Origin: Raineyella sp. LH-20
GTDB taxonomy: Bacteria; Actinomycetota; Actinomycetes; Propionibacteriales; Propionibacteriaceae
Assembly (NCBI RefSeq): GCF_033110965.1
Contig: NZ_CP137003.1
Location: forward strand, 186,001 to 250,000
DNA: 64,000 nt
Direction of reading: 5' to 3'
The notes under the pieces were generated by a model. The model worked only from the letters and a program-made list of their open reading frames with translations, ran no database searches and had not been told where the DNA came from. The position numbers were made by a program, and so were the translations under genes. Shown here piece after piece: positions 8,982 through 16,835 of this stretch (position 1 is the stretch's first letter; every line of letters begins with the position of its first letter).

Positions 8982-11308
8982 TGGCACGGTCGCAGCTCGT
9001 CCTGCCCCGGGACATGACCCGACTCGACCCCACCGTGCGGGCCAAGGCGGGGGCCTTCTACGAGAAGCTCCGCGACGACGACAGCGCGCCCGGCCTGCAC
9101 ATCGAGCCGATCACCAACTGCGTCGACCCCCGGGTGCGGACCGGGCGGGTGGATCTCCAGTACCGCGCTGTGCTGTTCCGCCTCGACGGTTCGCAGGGCC
9201 CGACGTACGTCGTGCACGGCGTCTGGAACCACGATGACGCCATCAAAGTCGCCCAACGGGCGAAGCTGACCATCAACCCGGTGAACGGCCTCACCGAGAT
9301 CATCGAGGCCACCACGCCCGAGCCCGTACCGGCCGGGCCGTGGACTCCCGCGCCGCCGGTCACGCCCGCGCCGCCGGTGACGCCCGAGCCTTCGACGGCG
9401 GAGGCGACCGTGGAGACCGCCGCAGCCCCCGGACCTCGGCCTGCCGAGCCCGCCGCGCCGACGCCAGACGCCCCAGCTTCGGTACGACCGTCGGCGCCCT
9501 GGACGGTCGCTGCCGCTCGCGACGAGCTGGTGAAGGGCCTCGGACTCGATGAGGAGCTCGCTGCCCGGGTGCTGGCGTGCACCGACGAGGATCGGATCCT
9601 CGCCCTGGCCGAGCAGTTCGTGGACTGGCGCGGAACCGCCCTGTTGGAACTGGCGGCGGGCGCGACAGTGGCTGAGGTCAAGGATCGCCTCGACATCTCC
9701 GAGACGGTCGCCCCGCAGGCCGGCGATCACAGCGACCAGGCCATCCTGGACAGCCTGCACCAACCGGCCTCGCAGTCCTCGTTCACCTTCATCGAGAACA
9801 ACGAGGAACTGCGCCGGATCATCGAGGAGGGCGACTTCGGCGCCTGGCGCGTCTGGCTGCACCCCGAACAGCGCAAGTACGTCACCCGGAACTACCAGGG
9901 CCCCTTCCGGCTGTCCGGCGGCGCCGGCACGGGCAAGACCGTGGTCCTGCTGCACCGGGCGCGTCGTCTGGCCAAGGAGAACCCGCAGGCCCGCATCGTC
10001 CTCACCACCTACACCACCAACCTCGCGGACGCACTGGCACGTGACCTCGCCCGACTCGACCCCGACCTGCCGCTGGCGTCCTCGCTCGGCGAGCCCGGCA
10101 TCTTCGTGCGTGGCATCGATGCCTTGGCGTACGCCGTGGTCAAGACCGCCGGAGCCGACATCACCGCGGCGGTCGCCGAGGTCCTCGGCACGCCGAGTGC
10201 CCACGTGCTGCAGCGCACGTCCGCAGACGCGTGGAAGATGGCAGCCGCCGGCGCGGGGGCGGATCTGCCGTCGGCGCTGCGAACGCCTCACTTCCTCCAG
10301 GCCGAGTACGAGGCGGTCGTGCTGCCCGGGTCGCTGACCACCGAGGCCGACTATCTCCGGGTCCGGCGCCCGGGCCGAGGCGTTCGGCTGAGCCGCAAGG
10401 ACCGCGCCGCGGTGTGGCGGGCCATCGAGACCTACCGCGCCAGCGCCCGGGTGGAAGGCTCGCTCGACTTCGCCGAGACCGCGACCGTGGCCGCAGCCCA
10501 TCTCGACGGGCTGGGCGCCGAACGGCTCGGTCGTCCGGCGGATCACGTGCTGGTGGACGAGGGCCAGGACCTCACCCCCGCGCACTGGCAGCTGCTGCGG
10601 GCGCTGGCCGTTGAGGGACCGAACGACCTGTTCATCGCCGAGGACTCCCACCAGCGGATCTATGGCCACAAGCTAGTGCTGAGCCAGTACGGCATCCGGA
10701 TCGTCGGTCGCTCGCAACGCTTGACGCTCAACTACCGTACGACCGCCGAGAACCTGCGCTTCGCCCTCGGGGTCCTCGACGGCGGGGCGTACGCCGACCT
10801 GGAGGACCAGCCCGAGGACACCGCTGGCTACCACTCCTCGCGTCGGGGACCGGTGCCGAGGATCGTGGCGTGCAAGAACCTGCCGGACGAGCTCGATCGG
10901 GCCGCCGAACTGATCCGTGCCTGGACCGACGATGCTGCGAGGGCCGGGCGAGGTGCTGAGACAATCGCGATCCTGGTCCGGGACCGGTATCAGCGCGACC
11001 GGGTGGTCAGCGGACTCGGCGAGCGTGGCATCGACATACGGCCGGTTGACCGCGAGGCAGTGAAGCCCGGCCCGCCGGTGGCGATGACGATGCACCGGGC
11101 GAAGGGCACCGAGTTCTCGAAAGTCCTGCTGTTCGGGATGAGCGAGAGTTCGATCCCGAAGATTCTGCGCGGAGCGGACTACTCCGAGTATGAGAAGCAG
11201 GACGCACTGTTGCGGGAACGATCGCTGCTGTACGTCGCGGCGTCGCGAGCTCGCGATGAACTAGTGGCGACATGGAGCGGGGATGTGAGCACGTTTCTAC
11301 CAGCATGA
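8981..11308 (+). CDS. UvrD-like SF1 helicase with N-terminal ParE/RelE-like domain
   Basis: 775 residues; its ATG shares one base with the stop of the preceding helicase gene (TGATG). Residues ~1-105 look like a ParE/RelE toxin fold (KAGAFYEKLRDD, then YRAVLFRL and VVHGVWNHDDA). A Pro-rich linker follows (repeats of APPVTP, ~120-140). The helicase core has GGAGTGKT (313-320), DEGQD (526-530), EDSHQRIYG (~550), LNYRTTAENL (~583), MHRAKGTEF (~705) and YVAASRARDEL (~750), which are motifs I-VI of UvrD/PcrA-type enzymes. Probable role: 3'-5' DNA unwinding in defence or repair, with the toxin-like domain perhaps acting as a nucleic-acid binding or regulatory module. Last tightly overlapping gene of the operon. 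Confidence 0.9.
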   Translation: MARSQLVLPRDMTRLDPTVRAKAGAFYEKLRDDDSAPGLHIEPITNCVDPRVRTGRVDLQYRAVLFRLDGSQGPTYVVHGVWNHDDAIKVAQRAKLTINPVNGLTEIIEATTPEPVPAGPWTPAPPVTPAPPVTPEPSTAEATVETAAAPGPRPAEPAAPTPDAPASVRPSAPWTVAAARDELVKGLGLDEELAARVLACTDEDRILALAEQFVDWRGTALLELAAGATVAEVKDRLDISETVAPQAGDHSDQAILDSLHQPASQSSFTFIENNEELRRIIEEGDFGAWRVWLHPEQRKYVTRNYQGPFRLSGGAGTGKTVVLLHRARRLAKENPQARIVLTTYTTNLADALARDLARLDPDLPLASSLGEPGIFVRGIDALAYAVVKTAGADITAAVAEVLGTPSAHVLQRTSADAWKMAAAGAGADLPSALRTPHFLQAEYEAVVLPGSLTTEADYLRVRRPGRGVRLSRKDRAAVWRAIETYRASARVEGSLDFAETATVAAAHLDGLGAERLGRPADHVLVDEGQDLTPAHWQLLRALAVEGPNDLFIAEDSHQRIYGHKLVLSQYGIRIVGRSQRLTLNYRTTAENLRFALGVLDGGAYADLEDQPEDTAGYHSSRRGPVPRIVACKNLPDELDRAAELIRAWTDDAARAGRGAETIAILVRDRYQRDRVVSGLGERGIDIRPVDREAVKPGPPVAMTMHRAKGTEFSKVLLFGMSESSIPKILRGADYSEYEKQDALLRERSLLYVAASRARDELVATWSGDVSTFLPA

Positions 11309-11500
11309 ATAACAGAAGTGTTTTAGAACGCCAAATATCCACACCCAAGCCACCAAACGATTGACGCGACAGGAATTAGAACCTCCAGCATCGAGACGAC
11401 GGAAAGACAGAACAGAAACATACCACATGAACCACCGCCGGAAATTGGAAGCAACAGAAGCCCCTTGGCCGCCAAGAAGCACGGAGTAAAAAGATCACCC
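11309..11500. other. AT-rich spacer between helicase and OLD nuclease genes
   Basis: 192 bases with clearly lower GC than the helicase genes to the left. No gene is seen. A TTG at 11465 would extend the following gene in frame by 12 codons. The composition break begins here and continues through the OLD gene, suggesting that the nuclease was acquired separately from the three genes upstream. Confidence 0.6.
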
Positions 11501-13174
11501 ATGGATCTCGTCAGCATGCGCATCCGCCTGTTCCGAACAATCGGCCACACCGATATAGAATTGCCTTTGGACCGCTACCTGACAATCGTGGGCCCAAACA
11601 ACAGCGGCAAAACGAACCTCCTGCGCGCGATTCAAATGTTCTTCACAGGACACGAAAATGAGCTACACTACTCCCGCCCACGCGACTTCACCTTCTCAGG
11701 CGGCACAGGAAAGACGAGCCTTCTAGCCACCTTCCGAGTCGCAGACGATTCTGTCGAAGACGCACACATAATCGCACAGCTCAATCGACTCTACGATCTA
11801 TACGGCCTCTCACACCCCCAGGAAACCTTCTCCCTCAGCCTCGTCTTTTCCCCCTCCGACGTACCCACATATCAGTTCCTACCCAACACTAAGAAACCCG
11901 AGGAGAATTCAGTACAAACACAGATTTCTCGAACACAAAAACAGTTGGTGACCGACTTGCTCAGTCGCTTTTCATGCCACTACGTTCCATCCGAGAAGTC
12001 GGTTCGACAGCTCTACGACGAGGTTCTCAACCCATTCCTAAAAAAGGCCGCCGCAGAAGCACTGAGACCCCAGATGGGGCATCTTGTCGCCGCCCTTGAA
12101 AGCGTCTCTGAACGCATCAATAATGAGCTCGCTCACGCAGGGCTGCGGGGCCTTCATGCGGCATTCTCGGTACCTGACGGAAGCCTCGAGGCCCTTCTTG
12201 ACCGCTTCGACTTCCGCATGAGCGACCCTGTGGACACCGCCCTAACATTCAAAGGGCAAGGAATTCAGAGCACAGCCTTTTTCGCTGCGCTTCGCTGGGT
12301 AAGCGAAGAGGAACAAGCGAAAGGACTTAAGAGCATCTGGCTACTCGAGGAGCCAGAAGCCTACCTACACCCAGAACTAATGCCCACGGTTCACGGTCTC
12401 CTTGAACGGGTCGCCGAGATCTCAACCGTTGCCGTGTCTACACACTCGCTTTCCTTCGTTCCAGCCGACCCGAAAACCGTCCTCGGAACACGCCTGAAGG
12501 ATGGCTTCACGGAAGCGGTTCGATACCCTACTTACGCCGAGGCGACCCAAGCAATCAGAAGCTCCTTGGGGGTACGGTTTTCCGATTTTTACAACTTGGG
12601 CCGCTTCAACTTAGCGCTTGAAGGGAAATCGGATCGCGAAATGATTTCCTGGTACCTCACATCAGTCGACAAAGACGTCCTACCGCTCTCGAGACTACGC
12701 GAAGCCCATCTCTTGGACTTCGGAGGCGTAAAGCAGCTTTCTGGATGGCTTCGCGCCACCTATCAATATGTAAGAATGGAGCGCGCACTGGTTTCAGTTT
12801 TCGATGGCGATTTGGCGGGCGAGAAAGAGCGTAAGGACCTTAACCAGTACTTCGGAAATCAGAAGATTCCATTCCAGGCCAACCGCCACTACTTAGTTGT
12901 TCGCGCAGGATTCTCAATCGAATCACTATTCCCGGATGCATGGATCAGTCAAATCAATGAAGATCATCCAAATTGGTTTGAAGATCACTCGGTTGACGTC
13001 AGCGGGGCACTGGTGGCCTTCAAGGTGAATGATTCAGAAAAATCAAGGCTGCAGAAAGCACTCATGCGCAAGGCAGATCAAGAGCCCGACACCGACTGGC
13101 GGGAACGGTGGGATAACTTTGCACTGGCTGCGGAAGAGGCACTGCGCCTTGAAGATGAGAGATTCAGCAGCTAG
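11501..13174 (+). CDS. OLD-family ATP-dependent nuclease (ABC ATPase plus TOPRIM; GajA-like)
   Basis: 557 residues from ATG 11501, with ACGGAG ~14 bases upstream; TTG 11465 and ATG 11516 are alternatives. The N-terminal ABC/SMC-type ATPase has IVGPNNSGKTN (G31-K37), Walker B WLLEEPEAYLHP (~280) and an H-loop at AVSTHS (~310). The C-terminal TOPRIM nuclease has LALEGKSD (catalytic Glu ~372) and FDGDLAGE (Asp pair ~433). Length and layout match OLD nucleases and the Gabija nuclease GajA. In Gabija, GajA precedes a UvrD-like GajB; here a UvrD-like gene precedes it. GC is much lower than in its neighbours, and codon use includes many A/T-ending codons, which is a sign of transfer. Role by inference: nucleotide-regulated DNA nicking or degradation in phage defence. 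Confidence 0.9.
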   Translation: MDLVSMRIRLFRTIGHTDIELPLDRYLTIVGPNNSGKTNLLRAIQMFFTGHENELHYSRPRDFTFSGGTGKTSLLATFRVADDSVEDAHIIAQLNRLYDLYGLSHPQETFSLSLVFSPSDVPTYQFLPNTKKPEENSVQTQISRTQKQLVTDLLSRFSCHYVPSEKSVRQLYDEVLNPFLKKAAAEALRPQMGHLVAALESVSERINNELAHAGLRGLHAAFSVPDGSLEALLDRFDFRMSDPVDTALTFKGQGIQSTAFFAALRWVSEEEQAKGLKSIWLLEEPEAYLHPELMPTVHGLLERVAEISTVAVSTHSLSFVPADPKTVLGTRLKDGFTEAVRYPTYAEATQAIRSSLGVRFSDFYNLGRFNLALEGKSDREMISWYLTSVDKDVLPLSRLREAHLLDFGGVKQLSGWLRATYQYVRMERALVSVFDGDLAGEKERKDLNQYFGNQKIPFQANRHYLVVRAGFSIESLFPDAWISQINEDHPNWFEDHSVDVSGALVAFKVNDSEKSRLQKALMRKADQEPDTDWRERWDNFALAAEEALRLEDERFSS

Positions 13175-13288
13175 CACTCAGCGAGCCAGCCTCCATCTTC
13201 ATTCATTGCATAGATCGTCGAACACCCCAGCAGACAACATCGCCCTCACTGCAGACTCTTCTCTGCTGGAGTGAACCAAGTATTGTGC

Positions 13289-14260
13289 GAAGTGAGAGCT
13301 GACGGCCTGCCGTACGTGCCGGCGAACTTCAGTTACGACCCTCGTTCGACCGCCGAGTTCGGCGGCACCTACAACCAGGCCGGCGACATCTCCCGCTGAC
13401 CCTCCAACCTCGGCCTGGCCGCCACGTTCAACCCCGACACGATGTTGCAGTTCGCCTCGATGTCCTCGGCCGAGTACCGCGCGATGGGGATCGCCACAGC
13501 ACTCGGCCCGCAGATCGACCTCGCCACCGAGCCGCGCTGGCTGCGCGTCGACGGCACGTTCGGTGAGAACGACGAGCTGGCCTCGGCGTACGTCGACGGC
13601 TCGCAGAACACCTACGGCGCCGACGGATCCTCGATCGGCTGGGGTGCGGACTCGATCTCCACGATGATCAAGCACTTCCCCTGCGACGGCGGCCGCGAGG
13701 CGCACATGAACTCCGGCAAGTACGCCGTCTACCCGGGCAACAACTTCGCCGAGCACCTCAAACCGTTCACCGCCGCGCTCGACTCCATGGCCGTGATGAG
13801 CTCCTACTCGATCGCGATCGACGCGAACAGTGACGCGCTGACCGGCAACCGGGTCGGATCGGCGTGCGACAAGGCCAAGCTCTACCTGCTGCGCCTGGAC
13901 AACGGCTACGAGGGCGTGATCTGCACCGACTGGGTCATCACCATGGGCTACCAGGACCCGGGCGTGCCGTTCGGCATGGCCTGGGGCATGGAGGACCTGA
14001 CGGTCGCCGAGCGCCACTACGCGATCCTCGAGGCCGGCGTCGACATGTTCGGCGGCAACAGCAAGGTGCCGATCCTCGAGGCGTACGACATGTGGGCGGC
14101 CGAGCACGGCACCGCCAGCGCGGACGCGCGCTTCCGGACCTCGGCCGAGCGGATCCTGAAGATGTTCCTGGCCCCGGGCCTGTACGAGAACCCGTACCTG
14201 GACTTGGGCACCTCGCAGGGCATCGTCGCCTCGCGCCCGCGGGATCGCCTTCACGGGTGA
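13289..14260 (+). pseudogene. GH3 family beta-glucosidase remnant
   Basis: Translation in one frame shows a GH3 N-terminal catalytic domain core: LGLAATF, MGIATALGPQIDLATEPRW, IKHFPCDGGREAHMNSGKY and GVICTDW, where the Asp is the expected nucleophile. The homologous frame begins before 13289 without a start and is broken by TGA at 13397-13399, in a context where family members usually have Trp (R-stop-PSNLGLA, probably TGG to TGA). It ends at 14260, before the C-terminal domain. Signal peptide, 5' end and 3' half are missing. High GC, unlike the OLD gene to its left. It is a dead fragment at the edge of the defence island. Confidence 0.82.
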
Positions 14261-14291
14261 CGCCGACGCCCCGGTCGACCCCATCCTTGGC

Positions 14292-15381
14292 TCAGGCCCA
14301 ACGGAGGGCCGCGAAGGCGTCGAGCAGGTCACGTGCAGTGCCGTCGACATCGGTGAGCTTCGACAACCCGAACAGGCCGATCCGGACGGCCCGGTAGTCC
14401 GGCCGCTCGCCGAGCTGCAGGGGAACGCCGTTCGACACGCGGATGCCGGTGCCGCCGGTGTCGCCCGTGGCCAGGGCGTCGTCGGCGTACACCACCACGA
14501 CGCTCGGGCTCTCGAAGCCTGGGGCGGCGACCGACGGGTAGCCGAGGTCAGCCAGGCCGGCGCGCACCCGGGTGCCGAGCTCCCACTGGCGCGCCCGGGC
14601 GGTATCGAAGCCGAGGTCGCGCACCGCCGCCAGCATGCGGGAGTTGACGATGATCGTGTCGGTCGGCAACGTCGCGTGGTAGTCGACCTTCATCGCGCGG
14701 CCGCTGTCGGCGATGCGGGTCCAGTGCGCGAGGTCGAGGGCGAACGAACTCGTCGGCACCAGGCCGGCCTTCACCGCGTCCGTCATCGTCACCATGGCCC
14801 CGCACGGGGTTCCGCTCCAGGTCTTCTGGGGGCGGAGATGACGACGTCGGCCCCGACCGTGGGCATGTCGACGAACAGCGGGCCGGCGGCGATGGCGTCC
14901 ACCACCAGGAGGCCGCCGACCGCGTGGGTGGCCTCGGCGACGCGGGTGAGGTAGTCGTCGGGAAGCAGCATGCCTGCCGACGTCTCGACCTGGGGCACGA
15001 ACACCACCTCGGAGCGCTGCTCGGTGATCGCGGCGACCACCTCGTCGACCGGCGGCGGAGCGAACGGGGCGGTGGGGGCGTCCTCGACCTGGCGGACCTT
15101 GAGGACGCGCACCTCGCTAGCGATCTGCGCCGCGTCGAGGATCGCCGACCACCGGAACGAGAACAGCCCGTTGCGTACGACCAGGCAGCGCTTGCCAGGG
15201 GCGAGTTGGCGCGCCACCGACTCCATCCCCCGGTGCCCGTGCCCGGCACGAACGTCGCTGAGCCGGCCCGGTACGCCTCCTGGGCGATCTCGAGCGTCAG
15301 CTTGAACGCCTCCATGAAGTCGGGCGCCGCGTGGTGCGTGGCGTGCGCGGTGTAGACGACGGAGAACTCGGTGTGCGGCAT
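14292..15381 (-). pseudogene. Class V aminotransferase (serine/alanine-glyoxylate type), two frameshifts
   Basis: Three reading-frame pieces on the minus strand join into one class V aminotransferase. The N-terminus is MPHTEFSVVYTAHATHHAAP (ATG 15381, with GAAGGGAC upstream), up to FVPGTGT. The middle runs from GMESVARQLAPGKRC to VGADVVISAP. The C-terminus runs from GAMVTMTDAVKAGL to FAALRWA. Breaks lie near 15230 and 14830, each needing one extra base in a five-base G/C run. The second break falls at the segment restored as APQKTWSG, which would hold the PLP-binding lysine. Either a recent pseudogene or homopolymer errors in the assembly. Neighbouring genes are also broken, which favours decay. 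Confidence 0.85.
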
Positions 15382-15486
15382 CGGTGCGTCCCTTCGGTGG
15401 CGTACCCCCGCATCTAGGCGGCGAGGCCCCGCCGGGCCAGCGGCGCGCGGCACAGACCCGGGCTTCGACGGCGAGAGACGGGGAGA

Positions 15487-15500
15487 GTGACACTTGTCAC
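15487..15500. promoter_or_regulatory. Inverted repeat upstream of aminotransferase pseudogene
   Basis: GTGACA-CT-TGTCAC forms a 6-bp dyad 106-119 bases upstream of the aminotransferase ATG. It has the size of a GntR/FadR or IclR operator. The rest of 15382-15690 shows no gene supported by recognisable protein sequence. Confidence 0.3.
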
Positions 15501-15689
15501 ATCCTCACGTGCTCGCCACCCTAGAATGCCCGTGGGGGCTTCCTGCCCTGACCGCCTGCGATGCGGCGGCGCCGGCTTTTGGCGCGGTGTTATCGCTCGA
15601 GTCGGCACGCACTGACGATCCGCTGGTCGGCGTCACCGCTCTGGCCCCGTCGGCGATCCCCGCTCACCTGGCCGCCGGACGCTGAGCAC

Positions 15690-16182
15690 TCCCCTGGCCA
15701 CAGAGACCTTCACGGCGGGGTCGCCCTCCTGCCATCCCGTGAGCGCATCGAGCACGTGCATGGTGGAACGGGCAGCGGCGATCGCCGCTTAGCGCAGGTC
15801 CCCCTGATCGACACTCCAGCCAAGATGGTCCAGGAGAGCCGGGCACCGATCCCCCGATCGGTAATCGCCCCCCGGCGGCGATGATCAACAGCGCCAGGAT
15901 GCCCGCGTCGCGCTCAGCCGGACGCCCCAGCGGGAGGCGGGAAGCGATGTGTCGCAAGAGCCCCCGCGGATCATCCACCAGTTGCTGCCCCACCTTTGTG
16001 ACCAGCAGCGTTCCTCGACTCATGCGCAGGAGCCCGAGGGGCCTGGCCGACTCCCGCAGCGCGAGGACCGGGAAGGTGGTGTCCTCGCGATTACCCTTGC
16101 GCATCCAGAGCCCGTCGAGGCCGAGTTCCGTGACGAGCGCCGCCACGATCCTCGGCGGCAGGTAGCCCGCTTCAGCCCATCT
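15690..16182 (-). pseudogene. Plasmid pRiA4b ORF-3-like protein, C-terminal remnant
   Basis: The minus-strand translation shows the C-terminal half of the pRiA4b ORF-3 family: AEAGYLPPRIVAALVTELGL, WMRKGNREDTTFPVLALRES, LGLLRMSRGTLLVTKVGQQL, then LLIIAAGG. The ending (GWSVDQGDLR, stop, AAIAAARSTMHVLDALTGW) continues in another frame after a shift near 15850 and crosses a TAA. The N-terminal half is absent: the remnant abuts the Fic remnant directly near 16180, so the junction is a deletion or recombination scar. The family is often carried by plasmids and other mobile DNA. Confidence 0.7.
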
Positions 16183-16720
16183 CCCACTGTGCGGAGCAAA
16201 TGGCGTACGGGTGGACGGCCGCAGTGAGGACGCCGAGCAGCCGCCCCAGCCGCCCGTTGCCGTCGTGGAACGGGTGCAGGGCCTCGAACATGTAGTGGCC
16301 CACGGCGCAGGTGACGACCGGGTCGATCGCGCCACCGTGATCCGGCGACATCTACCCCAGCAGATCCCGGACCCGCGCCTCGAGATCCGAGCCGGGTGGA
16401 GCGGGCACGAACTGCGGTCCTCCGCCCCCAACACCCGCGCCAGCGGTTCGTACGTCCCTTCAAGTGCCGCAGTCGACTGGGCCTCGACGTGGAGCGTCGT
16501 CTGCCGGAACAAGGTGGGATTCAGCAACGCACGAGCAGTGCTGTCCAGAGCCGCCAGAGCGGCTCTCGCGTTCGCGACCGCGCGGTAGGTGGTGCCCGCC
16601 AACTCGGGTGACTCAGCCGACAAGGGGTGCGGTATGAACGCGGCGTGCATCCACTCGCCGCGGAACATCCGCCACACGACCCCAGTGACAGGAGCGGGGC
16701 TGCCGACGATGCACCGCCGT
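16172..16720 (-). pseudogene. Fic domain protein (AMPylase-type) remnant
   Basis: The N-terminal part reads MFRGEWMHAAFIPHPLSAE and LHVEAQSTAALEGTYEPLAR, the substrate-side and inhibitory-helix region typical of Fic/DUF4172-like proteins. A frameshift near 16400 moves to a frame with a TAG at 16352-16354 (context DLLG-stop-MSPDH, probably a former Trp). The intact catalytic motif HPFHDGNGRLGR then follows near 16255. This frame ends at TGA 16172-16174, right at the pRiA4b-like remnant, so the C-terminus is lost. The motif would allow AMP transfer from ATP in an intact protein, but this copy cannot make one. Confidence 0.82.
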
Positions 16721-16835
16721 GGCGAACGGAGTGGTGGTGCGGCACCCGGGTGGGCACCTGTGATGAAGGCGCATCCCGATGCTTCCATAGGGCAGAACTA
16801 TCACCAAATTCTCGATCGCTCCCCCTGCCCGTCAT

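Noticed and set aside
4827-8987. 1386-residue open frame on the minus strand opposite the giant helicase
   Set aside because: A GC-rich antisense shadow: no recognisable motif, and the plus strand encodes clear helicase and DUF1998 motifs.
11465-11500. TTG start for the OLD nuclease
   Set aside because: It has no ribosome-binding site; the ATG at 11501 with ACGGAG upstream is better, although the TTG cannot be excluded.
15494-15685. 63-residue open frame on the plus strand
   Set aside because: No ribosome-binding site, no family resemblance I could support, and it lies in a decayed region.
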